Assembly: GCA_030527205.1 (NCBI GenBank)
Contig: JAUNBG010000016.1
Span: 23,214 to 76,401, forward strand
Source: Planctomycetia bacterium
GTDB lineage: Bacteria > Planctomycetota > Planctomycetia > Pirellulales > Thermoguttaceae
Direction: 5' to 3'
Length of the DNA: 53,188 bases
The notes under the pieces are model-generated. The model searched no databases. It had not been told where the DNA came from and was given only the letters and a program-made list of their open reading frames with translations. Position numbers and translations under genes: made by a program. How positions within the stretch are numbered: the stretch's first letter is position 1; every line of letters starts with the position of its first letter. Of this stretch, positions 27,931 to 36,531 are shown in pieces.

Positions 27931-29058
27931 ATGAAGGGAATTACTGATATTGATGAGGGAACGATTCGACGCATTGACTGGCAGGAACTTTTGCCGGTTT
28001 CGATGCTTTTTCGAATATTTCCAAAATCGTTTAACATTTTAATGATAATTTCAATGACTTTTGTCATTTTTTTTGCAATGGGGCTTGCAACAAAAACGGA
28101 TACTTATATGGCCGTCCGTCCTCAGAGCTTGAAGTTCGCGTCATTTTCTCAATATCCGTTTTGGCCAACTTCGTTATGTTGGCCCATAACGTCGATATGG
28201 GAAATTGAAAAATCCAATATTTTCAATTTAAATCATTCAGTATCCGTTTATTATGTAAAACGAATATTCAACTTTACTTCGCTTGAAATTCTTATTTATG
28301 CTTTTTTTGGTCTCATTTTGGCAAGGAAAACAGCGGTCTCCCTTGCGTCAACGCAACGTTCTTCCCTATGGAATTCCGTTTGTTATGCCTGTCTGAATTT
28401 TAAATCATTTCTTTTAGCGGTCGGTTTGTTAATTTGCGGAATTTTGTTATTTTCCCTCATTTTCGATTGTTTATTCTATTTCCTCAACAAAATCCCTTTA
28501 ATGGAAACGTTTTCGCTGATAACGACTCCCGTTTTGCTTGCCTTTTACGCTGGCGCTCTTTTGTTCTATTACGGATTAATATTAAGTTTGCCATTTATCG
28601 TTGCCGCCATTGCGACAAACAAAAGCGACGGATTTGACGCCGTTTCGCGTTCTTTTTCTTATCTTTGTCAACGACCGCTTCATTTCATTTTTTATTCCGC
28701 TATTGCTATTCTATTGGGAAATTTGGGTTTTGCAATCGTTAATTTTATAAGTTGTCGACTTGATCTTTTATTTTTAACTCATCGGCAATTGTTTAATTCT
28801 TTTTGGCATTATTGGCTTGTCCTCCTTCCGCAAGGTTATCTTTCCGGTTGGTTTATTATTTCAATGACAACCATTTATTTTCTTTTGCGTCGAAGCGTTG
28901 ACGGAACCGCTTTTGATATCGTTGCCAGCGATTCGGCTCAAAAAGTTCATCAACTCAAACCGATTCTCAAGGACGCTCATTCCGCTCCAATAACGCCAAC
29001 CGAGTCAAATTTTTCTTCCGAATCAAAATCCGAGTTGTCAACAAACGAAGACAAATGA
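27931..29058 (+). CDS. Polytopic membrane protein of unknown function
   Basis: A 375-residue protein with about six TM helices: near residue 30 (FNILMIISMTFVIFFAMG), near 115 (EILIYAFFGLILA), near 155 (LLAVGLLICGILLFSLIF), two between about 195 and 230, one near 255 and one near 300. A soluble C-terminal tail of about 50 residues follows, rich in Ser, Glu and Thr. The loop NKSDGFDAVSRSFSYLCQRP, between hydrophobic blocks, is reminiscent of planctomycete membrane proteins of unknown role. No transport or enzyme motif is seen. The ATG has AGGAAAAAGCAATC upstream. It lies 76 bases before the MnmE-like gene. Confidence 0.75.
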   Translation: MKGITDIDEGTIRRIDWQELLPVSMLFRIFPKSFNILMIISMTFVIFFAMGLATKTDTYMAVRPQSLKFASFSQYPFWPTSLCWPITSIWEIEKSNIFNLNHSVSVYYVKRIFNFTSLEILIYAFFGLILARKTAVSLASTQRSSLWNSVCYACLNFKSFLLAVGLLICGILLFSLIFDCLFYFLNKIPLMETFSLITTPVLLAFYAGALLFYYGLILSLPFIVAAIATNKSDGFDAVSRSFSYLCQRPLHFIFYSAIAILLGNLGFAIVNFISCRLDLLFLTHRQLFNSFWHYWLVLLPQGYLSGWFIISMTTIYFLLRRSVDGTAFDIVASDSAQKVHQLKPILKDAHSAPITPTESNFSSESKSELSTNEDK

Positions 29059-29134
29059 ATCCCCAATCGAACTTGATCCCCAAAACGAAAAACGTTCATT
29101 CTCTTTTGTTCGAAATGAGTCTTTCGTTAGAAAT

Positions 29135-30379
29135 ATGAATCGAATAATGTCCGAACAAACTCCGCTTTATTTTTCTCGGCTTACTCCGCCTGGACGCGGC
29201 GCTGTCGGAACCATTTTGCTTGAAGGCGAGAACGCTTTTGATCTTTTTTGTCGACTTTTTCGATTGGCAAACGGACAAAGTTTGATTTCTTTTGAAAAAA
29301 ATAAACTCTCGACAAAAAATATTTTCGAAAACTGGAATTCCAAACCGTTGTTCGGACATTTTTGTTTGGATGAATCGACTTTTGAAGAAGTCGTCGTTCA
29401 TTTAGAATCAGAAAAACGAATCGAGATTCATTCTCATGGCGGCGATTCTGTTTTTCAGGCGATTGCTTTGGTTTTAAAAAAAAATGGCGCGATTCCGCTT
29501 CCCTCGTTATCAAACAATTATCAAACAACATCTGAAGAAGCGCTCGCTTTATTGCCGTTTGCTAAAACTGAAAAGACAACTCAGATTCTTCTGGATCAAT
29601 TTTCGGGCGTTTTAGATCAGGAAATATTCGAAATTCAAAAATCGATTTCGAATATTGAGTTGAGTTCTTCGGAAACAACCTCAAAAAACTTTCCGAAACT
29701 TCTTGCGAGAATTGATCATCTTCTTTCGTTGGCCAATTGGGGAGAACATTTGGTTCAGCCATTTCGAATCCTTCTTCTTGGACCAACAAACGCAGGAAAA
29801 AGCAGTTTGATTAATGCGTTAAGCGGTTTTGATCGGACAATCGTCGACAGAACAGCAGGAACGACAAGAGACGCCATTTCGGTTGAAATCGTTATCAATG
29901 GTTGGCCGTTCATTTTAACGGATACAGCAGGCTTTCGTCAAACAGATCAGATATTGGAACGAATCGGAATCAATAAGACATTTGAGCAAATAGCATTTTC
30001 CGATCTTTTCTTGTTCGTTTTCGATATAACTTCTCAGGAAAGCGATCCCTTTCAAACATTTTATCAATTTCTTTTGAAGAAGAAAACGGAACGCCCCATA
30101 AACAATTCAAATGCTTTGTTGATTTTGAATAAATGCGACCTCGCAGAAAAACAATGGAATCCTTTTTGGATTAAAAATCAAAAAATTAATTCCTTTGATT
30201 CTCCCATTTTAACAAGCGTTAAAACAAATCAAGGACTTTTTCAACTCAAAGAAAAGATTGTTCAACAATTGATTCCCGATTTTTATCGAGAAGGCGAAGC
30301 TGTCCCGTTTTTGCCTCAACATCGAATAAAACTGGAACAGCTCCGAAAACAACTCTTAAACGCAAATGACAATCGTTAA
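29135..30379 (+). CDS. mnmE: MnmE/TrmE-like GTPase lacking the C-terminal CIGK box
   Basis: MnmE with MnmG modifies wobble uridines of tRNA. The N-terminal tetrahydrofolate-binding domain (FSRLTPPGRGAVGTILLEG, RIEIHSHGG) is recognisable, and the G domain near residue 215 has GPTNAGKSS (G1), TAGTTRD (G2), DTAGF (G3) and NKCD (G4). Two parts are unusual. The helical region between the domains is reduced, without the GEFTKRAFLNG-like segment. The protein ends at 414 residues (normal about 455) with no FCIGK motif, whose Cys is needed in E. coli. No frameshift explains the end. It may be a reduced lineage form or a paralogue with another role. The first ATG (29135) and a second Met four codons on are both possible. 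Confidence 0.82.
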   Translation: MNRIMSEQTPLYFSRLTPPGRGAVGTILLEGENAFDLFCRLFRLANGQSLISFEKNKLSTKNIFENWNSKPLFGHFCLDESTFEEVVVHLESEKRIEIHSHGGDSVFQAIALVLKKNGAIPLPSLSNNYQTTSEEALALLPFAKTEKTTQILLDQFSGVLDQEIFEIQKSISNIELSSSETTSKNFPKLLARIDHLLSLANWGEHLVQPFRILLLGPTNAGKSSLINALSGFDRTIVDRTAGTTRDAISVEIVINGWPFILTDTAGFRQTDQILERIGINKTFEQIAFSDLFLFVFDITSQESDPFQTFYQFLLKKKTERPINNSNALLILNKCDLAEKQWNPFWIKNQKINSFDSPILTSVKTNQGLFQLKEKIVQQLIPDFYREGEAVPFLPQHRIKLEQLRKQLLNANDNR

Positions 30380-30547
30380 ATATTCCCCATATTTAATTGA
30401 AACATTTTTCCATTAAGATCATCATAAACATTTCGCGTCAATAAATAAAAAACCAAAACCAATTTGGACGAAATTTTCCCCTTTCGCAATCCAGTCGTCA
30501 TTTGCCGGACTTGAACTCCAACAAATCGAGTTTTTCAATAAAAAAGA

Positions 30548-32530
30548 TTATAACGGTTTGCCTCGCGGAATCTTTTTCTCCATTGGAGGCGCCGGGTTAT
30601 CGAACCGATTAAACTCTTTTGAACCTCCAAATCCCCAATGAATCATCAAAAGTCGCGTATACATCTCGTCGCTGGGAAGACTCAAAAGTTCATCTTTTCT
30701 TTCCTGCGGAAGATTTCGAAGCGTTTCGGCCAATTCCTGAGTTGATTCATTTTTCCAAAAGAACCCGGCAGCATCGCCGCGTCCAAACATATTTCTTGAA
30801 TTAAAGTCCTTTCCGGATGCATTGGGAATGGGCGACAAAAAGAAGGGCATTTCTTGAGGTTTAAAAGAATCAAAATTTCGAACCGGATCGGAATTGGCTA
30901 AGTTGTCCATTTTTTTCCGGTCTTCGGGATTCAAATGATTTGCCCAATCTTCCTTAAAATGAGTTGGATCATTTCTTTTGTTTTTCGGGACACGATTAAA
31001 CATAAAATCGTTTTCGACTCTTTCATTCCGATTCGCAAAATTCGTCTTTCGGGCTCGTTCAAATAAATTTATTTTGAGAAGAAGATCAATCATCCTTTTC
31101 TGTTCTTCTTCTGGAAGCTGATTGAAATATTCCTGACCGGGCGACGAAAATTGCAAAATAATATCTTTTAAGGAATTCTCTAAAAGAAACATTTCAAATA
31201 TCCGGCGCGGTTCATAAATTTGATCAATATTGGGAAATGGTCCCCGTTTCTTAAGGGTTTCCATATAATTTTCGAAAAGATCCCCTAAAAAATCAATATT
31301 TTCGTTTCTCAATTCGATCGGAATTTTCTTTTTTAATTCCTGAATCATATTTCTGTTGCGAGACGCCTGATAAAAATTATTCTGACAAGGATAAAACGAA
31401 TCAATATTCGAAGAAGAATTGAGATGATTGGAAGCATTCGAAATCTTATCAAACAGTTTCTCTTCAGATCGAAAATAAGATTGCGAACGTTTTTTGTTTT
31501 TTGTCTCATTATAACAACGTTCAACCAAATCAAATCGTTTTTTTGAAGGAATTGACAATATCTGATCGCGTTGTATTTCATGCAATTCGGCTCGAAACCA
31601 ATCATTATAATGATTCAGAATATTAAACAATTCTTCTGAATCGGGAGACAAAATAATATGACGATATAAAGAACGAATTTTGTTCTGTTCCTTTGACGTT
31701 AATCGATAAAAGTTTTGCTGCTTTCGAAAGAAATCGCGGTCTTGCAAAAGCAATGAAGAATCTGTATTTTGAATCGTTTGGAATTTTGCCCATTGATTAT
31801 CAGCGGATTGAGGAATCGAATGATTTTGACGCGGCGAGTCCATTTGATTTTTGTCTGAAAGAGCCATTTCATCCTTTTGAGTAAAGTCATCCTGACTGGA
31901 TAATGACGCATAATGATTCGATGATTCGGAATGAATAACTTCGGAAAATGGCAACGCAAAATATCCTGATTCTTTCAATTGAACAAGAAAATCAAAATCG
32001 GAAACGATTTCCAATTGATCTAACAAAATGAGCAGCGGGACATCCTTTTTAAGCTGTTCCATTTGATCTGGAACAAACATCGAAACAGTCCAGTTGCCAA
32101 GACAAAAGGTCAAAAAAAGGAAAATGCATATCAAAATGCCCCTTTGTATGAAAAGCCAACGATTATGCTTTTTTTGAATAAGAAGCTGGTTTTCGACATC
32201 AACAGCAACCATTTTTAATGTTGACTGCGTTATTTTGGGATCAAGAGAAGTTTGTTCCAACTCGTCAAGCATATTCCAGGTCGATTTTAATTCTTCCAAT
32301 TTTTTGCGAAATATCTCTGATTGTTCAAGACGTTTCTGAAAAGTTTCGCGCTCCTGGTCATTTAATTCGTTGTCGAGATAAGCAACCAAAAGTTCGTCAT
32401 CGGGATCATTGGTCAACAACTCATCCGCAGTCAACTCATTGTCATGATCAAACAAGACAAATTCATCCTCTTTCTTTGAAGAAAAACGATGAAACAATCC
32501 TGAAATAAGAGGCGAACCATTATCATTCAT
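30548..32530 (-). CDS. Large membrane anti-sigma factor-like protein
   Basis: A 660-residue protein. Residues about 44-85 (DDELLVAYLDNELNDQERET and onward) match the anti-sigma domain that clamps ECF sigma factors, although the zinc-binding His-x3-Cys-x2-Cys motif is absent. A single TM helix spans about residues 127-148. The about 510-residue outer part is low in Gly and rich in Asn, Glu, Lys and Phe, with several repeats of a LTxEEQxxxLLxLP-like pattern (for example LPEEEQKRMIDLL, LPQERKDELLSLP). Its start overlaps the sigma stop by four bases, and GGGAGG lies 8 bases upstream, so it is translationally coupled. It probably senses an envelope signal. Confidence 0.75.
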   Translation of the reverse strand: MNDNGSPLISGLFHRFSSKKEDEFVLFDHDNELTADELLTNDPDDELLVAYLDNELNDQERETFQKRLEQSEIFRKKLEELKSTWNMLDELEQTSLDPKITQSTLKMVAVDVENQLLIQKKHNRWLFIQRGILICIFLFLTFCLGNWTVSMFVPDQMEQLKKDVPLLILLDQLEIVSDFDFLVQLKESGYFALPFSEVIHSESSNHYASLSSQDDFTQKDEMALSDKNQMDSPRQNHSIPQSADNQWAKFQTIQNTDSSLLLQDRDFFRKQQNFYRLTSKEQNKIRSLYRHIILSPDSEELFNILNHYNDWFRAELHEIQRDQILSIPSKKRFDLVERCYNETKNKKRSQSYFRSEEKLFDKISNASNHLNSSSNIDSFYPCQNNFYQASRNRNMIQELKKKIPIELRNENIDFLGDLFENYMETLKKRGPFPNIDQIYEPRRIFEMFLLENSLKDIILQFSSPGQEYFNQLPEEEQKRMIDLLLKINLFERARKTNFANRNERVENDFMFNRVPKNKRNDPTHFKEDWANHLNPEDRKKMDNLANSDPVRNFDSFKPQEMPFFLSPIPNASGKDFNSRNMFGRGDAAGFFWKNESTQELAETLRNLPQERKDELLSLPSDEMYTRLLMIHWGFGGSKEFNRFDNPAPPMEKKIPRGKPL

Positions 32531-33177
32531 AAAGGAAACCTCCCTTCTTCGACATAAGGTTTAAGAATTTCTTTTAAATTAAGACGAGCTCGGCATAAAA
32601 GCGATTTAACCGCTTTGGCGGATAACTGCATAACATCGGCAACTTCCTGATAACTCATTCCCTCAAAACGATGAAGAAGCAAAGCCATTCGCTGACGCTT
32701 CCCCAATGATTCTATCGCAAGTTGAACGATTTTTCGTAACTCCTTTTTATCTGTTTGTCGAGTCGGCATTAAACTGCTTTGAGCTAAAAGCAAATCTTCA
32801 ACGGCAAACTGATGACTCTGCGAACTTGATGAAGATTGAGTTTTGATGCTTCCGCCAAATAAAAGTTCTGGATGTCGATTTTTGTTTCTCAATGAGTTCA
32901 AAGCTAAATTATGAACGATTCGAAAAAGCCAAGTCGAAAAAAGAGCGTCTGGATGATATGATTCCCGAGCTTTATAAATTCGAAAGAAAACTTCCTGCGT
33001 TAAATCTTCTGCAAGTTGCCAATTGCCAACGATATTCTGAAGCAAAGAATGAACGCGAGTTTGATTTCGATTCATCAATTCTTCAAAAGCGAGCACATTT
33101 CCCTTTTGAACTTCCAACATGAGTTGAACATCAGGGTCAGAAAAAGGCTCTGATCTTTGTTGTTGCATTTCAGACAT
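32527..33177 (-). CDS. ECF RNA polymerase sigma factor
   Basis: A sigma-70 family factor with region 2 (FEELMNRNQTRVHSLLQNIV, LAEDLTQEVFFRIY, STWLFRIVHNLALNSLR) and region 4 (LGKRQRMALLLHRFEGMSYQ, KSLLCRARLNLKEIL). The linker between the regions is about 45 residues and Ser/Gln-rich, longer than usual. The ATG at 33177 gives 216 residues; a TTG at 33201 would add eight, and an ATG at 33168 would remove three. It overlaps the following anti-sigma gene, the standard sigma/anti-sigma arrangement, and is likely autoregulated from the 33.2-33.9 kb region. Confidence 0.9.
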   Translation of the reverse strand: MSEMQQQRSEPFSDPDVQLMLEVQKGNVLAFEELMNRNQTRVHSLLQNIVGNWQLAEDLTQEVFFRIYKARESYHPDALFSTWLFRIVHNLALNSLRNKNRHPELLFGGSIKTQSSSSSQSHQFAVEDLLLAQSSLMPTRQTDKKELRKIVQLAIESLGKRQRMALLLHRFEGMSYQEVADVMQLSAKAVKSLLCRARLNLKEILKPYVEEGRFPL

Positions 33178-33792
33178 TGGAATACAAATCTCCGTTGTCA
33201 ATTTTTATGAATCGGGAAAGAATCATCTTCGATGTCCTGTTAATCGTCTCGTTATACTCTTTTGGAATCAGAAGTCCTTTTGCGGTTATTCTCAAAAAGA
33301 AATATGGAATGTTTGATCGTTTTAAATATTGAAGCTTGAGGATAAATTGAAAATGCCGCCTTTGATAAACAGATTTGAAAAGGTCAACAATTAACCATTA
33401 ACATCAATTTTGCGTTATATTACAATTAATTCTTTGAAAACTATAAGCATTAATTCATTATCCCCGGCTTTATTGGCGAAATATTGTTGCAAATATTATA
33501 TTCATCGCTCATTCCAGCAAAAATATAAACTTGTTCTCAAAACCTCGAATTGGCTAAGAGTCGAAAAAACAACCGCCGAATTGCTTCTGGAACCAAAATG
33601 CAAAATTATGACCAATCTATTAACCCCGAAAAGAAGATAAAGGCCTTCCAAAAAAACCAAAATTCAATCTTTTTTAAAAAAAAGAGCTGATTCTCTCAAC
33701 AATAAATCCAAGTATCTCTTTTTTTCAGCTCAATGCCCCCTTGCTCTTAACGGAAAAAAAAGTATTATGAGTTATATTTGGGTTAGTTTATT

Positions 33793-33821
33793 TTGATATC
33801 AGTCGTTCTTTTTATCATAAT
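33793..33821 (+). promoter_or_regulatory. Sigma-70-type promoter for ilvB
   Basis: TTGATA (33793-33798), an exact 17-base spacer and CATAAT (33816-33821). The start point would be about 33828, so the composite hairpin at 33842 lies in the first bases of the transcript. A short MSYIWVSLF frame upstream starts before this start point and therefore cannot be its leader peptide. Confidence 0.55.
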
Positions 33822-33841
33822 AGAATAAAAATCCAAATCAA

Positions 33842-33898
33842 CAACTCTTTTCCTGACCTTTTTATTATAAAAGAAAATGTCAGGTTTAACAAGAGTTG
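33842..33898 (+). promoter_or_regulatory. Composite 57-base hairpin in the ilvB leader
   Basis: Three nested pairings share one axis: CAACTCTT (33842-33849) with AAGAGTTG (33891-33898), CCTGAC (33852-33857) with GTCAGG (33879-33884), and CTTTT with AAAAG at the tip. It ends 34 bases before the GTG start and about 20 bases before the AAAAAGGAG site. It could stabilise the mRNA or control translation in response to a ligand or protein. Confidence 0.6.
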
Positions 33899-33932
33899 AA
33901 CATAAAAAAGCTGTTAAAAAGGAGATAAAAGC

Positions 33933-35729
33933 GTGTCCGCACAAGAAACGAAAACAACCAGCCAAACATTGAATTCAACTGAAAAAAGAATGATGTCCGG
34001 AGCAGATATTGTCATTCAAACATTGGTTAATAACGACGTTTCGGTTATTTTCGCTTATCCCGGAGGACAGAGTATGCCTTTGCATCAGGCAATGACTCAT
34101 TTTCGAAATAAACTGCGAGTCATTCTCCCTCGTCATGAACAAGGGGGCGGATTCGCCGCTCAGGGTTATGCTCGCGCAACCGGCAAAGTTGGCGTTTGTA
34201 TGACAACCAGCGGCCCTGGCGCAACCAATATTATAACGAGTATTGCCGATGCCAAACTTGACAGCGTTCCAATCGTAATATTAACGGGACAAGTTGGAAC
34301 TCATGTCATTGGTTCCGACGGCTTTCAGGAAACGCCGATTACTGAAGTCTGCCGCAGCATTACGAAACATCATTATCTTATAACCGATATTAAAGACGTT
34401 GTTCGGATTATTAACGAAGCGATTTATGTTGCCGCGACAGGACGTCCGGGACCGGTTTTAGTCGATATTCCCAAAAATGTTCAAGTTGCCCAATGTATTC
34501 CCGACTTTGACGTTTCCATGGATTTGCCCGGTTATTGCGGAGAAAGTCGGGAAGTTGCCAATGACGATTTGGATTATGTCGTTGAAGCGATTGTTCGAAG
34601 CAAGCGTCCATTGTTCTTTGTCGGCGGCGGCGTTATTTCCGCAAATGCAACAGACGTTCTTAAACGAATCGTTAATCAAACCGGAATTCCAATAACGACC
34701 TCAATGACCGGTCTTTCAGCTTTTCCGCGTCAAGATTCAAAAAGTCTCGGAATGATTGGAATGCATGGCGATCCTTGTTCGAACTTTGCGGTTTCTGAAT
34801 GCGATTTAATGATTGCTTGCGGCGTTCGATTTAGCGATCGAGTTACAGGAAAAGTTTCCGAATTTGCCAAAAAAGCCCGATTGATTCAGTTTGATGTCGA
34901 TCCTTCAGAAATCAATAAGGTCAAAACGGCCAATTTCGCGATCATTGCCGACTTGAATGTCGCTTTAACCGCGTTAGAAAAGAAACTCAAAAATGTCCAA
35001 TTAAATGATTATTCCATTTGGCACGAAAAGATTAATCATTGGAAAAAGAACTATCCGTTACGGTATTCAGAAGACCCGACTTGGATTACAGCTCAGCAAA
35101 CAATATCGGAACTTTCGAAGCAGACTCAAAATCGAAAAACCATTATAACAACAGGAGTCGGTCAACATCAATTATGGACCGCTCAACTTTATCAATTTCA
35201 AAATCCCCGAACCTGGTTGTCGAGTTGCGGTTTAGGAACAATGGGATTTGGTCTTCCCGCCGCAATGGGCGCTAAAATTGCTGTTCCCGACGCTGACGTC
35301 ATTGACATTGACGGCGACGGAAGTTTACAGATGAATATTCAGGAAATGGCGACCTGTTATACAGAAAAGATTCCCGTCAAGGTTGTTTTAATGAATAATC
35401 AACATTTGGGAAATGTTATGCAATGGGAAGACCAGTTTTTCGGTCATAATCGCGCCAATACTTATTTGGGCTCAATTGACGATCCGGAAACGTTGGGAAA
35501 TGGCGACGGTTATTCGCCCAATAATCGTTATCCCGATTACGCAATGATTGCGAAAGCTTATGGTTGGGAAGCGCTTTCCATAACAAAAAAATCCGAACTT
35601 TCCGATGCGATCAAAACAATGCTGGATTGCGAAAAGCCCTTTTTATTGGACGTTGCCGTTCCGTATCGTCAATATGTTTTGCCGATTATTCCCCCCGGCG
35701 GAACCATTTCGGATATGATCCGAAACTGA
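33933..35729 (+). CDS. ilvB: Acetolactate synthase, large (catalytic) subunit
   Basis: This ThDP-dependent enzyme condenses pyruvates (or pyruvate and 2-oxobutyrate) in branched-chain amino acid synthesis. The N-terminal PYR domain has the catalytic Glu69 in RHEQGGGF, followed by GPGATNIITSIADA. The middle domain has the FAD-binding-type fold (VIILTGQVG, FFVGGGVISANA). The PP domain has GDGSLQMNIQEMATCYTEK and LMNNQHLGNVMQW for ThDP-Mg binding. The length, 598, is normal for the biosynthetic enzyme. The regulatory subunit IlvN is not adjacent, so it must be unlinked or missing. GTG start after AAAAAGGAGATAAAAGC. Confidence 0.94.
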   Translation: MSAQETKTTSQTLNSTEKRMMSGADIVIQTLVNNDVSVIFAYPGGQSMPLHQAMTHFRNKLRVILPRHEQGGGFAAQGYARATGKVGVCMTTSGPGATNIITSIADAKLDSVPIVILTGQVGTHVIGSDGFQETPITEVCRSITKHHYLITDIKDVVRIINEAIYVAATGRPGPVLVDIPKNVQVAQCIPDFDVSMDLPGYCGESREVANDDLDYVVEAIVRSKRPLFFVGGGVISANATDVLKRIVNQTGIPITTSMTGLSAFPRQDSKSLGMIGMHGDPCSNFAVSECDLMIACGVRFSDRVTGKVSEFAKKARLIQFDVDPSEINKVKTANFAIIADLNVALTALEKKLKNVQLNDYSIWHEKINHWKKNYPLRYSEDPTWITAQQTISELSKQTQNRKTIITTGVGQHQLWTAQLYQFQNPRTWLSSCGLGTMGFGLPAAMGAKIAVPDADVIDIDGDGSLQMNIQEMATCYTEKIPVKVVLMNNQHLGNVMQWEDQFFGHNRANTYLGSIDDPETLGNGDGYSPNNRYPDYAMIAKAYGWEALSITKKSELSDAIKTMLDCEKPFLLDVAVPYRQYVLPIIPPGGTISDMIRN

Positions 35730-35762
35730 TTTTTTGTCGTTTACTCAAAATCGAATCTCGAA

Positions 35763-35809
35763 AAGTTTCGCCTTCTTAAGTCTGTCTATTTGTTGCAGGG
35801 TTATGAACA
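35763..35809 (+). repeat. Short dispersed repeat family B, downstream of ilvB
   Basis: AAGTTTCGCCTTCTTAAGTC and then TTTGTTGCAGGGTTATGAAC align to the 26133 copy with several mismatches. The 35730-35939 gap holds no other gene. Confidence 0.35.
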
Positions 35810-35939
35810 AAGGAAGCCGTTTTTTTGATTTGAGTTTGAATTCAGTTGAATTTTAAACAACCGTTGAATAATCGAATTTAAATTGAATTATTTAATGGTT
35901 CATTATGAGCAATTTTGTTAACAATTTATTTGATGAAAA

Positions 35940-36464
35940 ATGAAACCTCTTATTGATTATATTCGTTCGCTTCCCGATTTTCCGAAACCAGGCATTATTT
36001 TTCGCGATATAACGCCGTTGATCGAAAATGCCGAATCGTTTGCCAAAACAATTGAAGAATTAACGAAAGCGGTTCAATCATTTGGAAAAATTGATAAAAT
36101 CGCGGCTCCCGAAGCGCGAGGTTTCATTTTTGGCGCTCCGCTTTCCGTTGCATTAAATGCGGGATTGATTCCTGTTCGCAAGCCGGGGAAACTTCCTTAT
36201 AAAACCGTTTCCGTTTCGTATGAGCTGGAATATGGAACCGATTCGCTTGAAATTCATGAAGATTCGATCAAGCCGGGCGATCGCGTTTTGATTCTCGACG
36301 ATCTTCTCGCAACGGGCGGAACGATCAACGCTTGCCGTCAATTGATCGAACAACAAGGGGGAATCGTCGTCGGTTTCGCGTTCGTTATCGAACTTGTCGA
36401 TTTAAAAGGACGTCAAAAACTCGGCGAAAACGTTAAATCCCTCATAACTTTCGAAGGCGAATAA
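35940..36464 (+). CDS. apt: Adenine phosphoribosyltransferase
   Basis: Converts adenine and PRPP to AMP in purine salvage. The 174-residue protein has the Apt start (IRSLPDFPKPGIIFRDITPL), the adenine-binding EARGFIFGAPLSVAL segment, and the PRPP motif VLILDDLLATGGT. There is no Shine-Dalgarno sequence before the ATG. The ATG overlaps the TGA of a 12-codon reading frame at 35905-35943 (MSNFVNNLFDEK). Whether that frame is translated is unknown; it could provide translational coupling. The frame of apt has a stop just before the ATG, so this start is the earliest possible. Confidence 0.95.
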   Translation: MKPLIDYIRSLPDFPKPGIIFRDITPLIENAESFAKTIEELTKAVQSFGKIDKIAAPEARGFIFGAPLSVALNAGLIPVRKPGKLPYKTVSVSYELEYGTDSLEIHEDSIKPGDRVLILDDLLATGGTINACRQLIEQQGGIVVGFAFVIELVDLKGRQKLGENVKSLITFEGE

Positions 36465-36531
36465 CGCGTTCCCAAGTTCAGAATAAAGTTGTTTAAAAAC
36501 CAGAAGAATGGTTAAAATAGAGAAATGAGAG

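Larger units (their letters stand above)
33178..33932. other. Divergent control region between the ECF sigma gene and ilvB
   Basis: No gene is supported in these 755 bases; a 76-codon frame at 33410-33640 has no protein-like features. The left part must hold the ECF sigma promoter, which I could not define. The right part holds the ilvB promoter (33793-33821) and hairpin (33842-33898). Confidence 0.5.

Noticed and set aside
33410..33640. 76-codon frame before ilvB
   Set aside because: No ribosome-binding site or family likeness, in a region better explained as divergent promoter DNA.
33767..33796. Possible MSYIWVSLF leader peptide for ilvB
   Set aside because: It lies upstream of and overlaps the best promoter, so it would not be on the transcript, and it has only one Ile, Val and Leu each.
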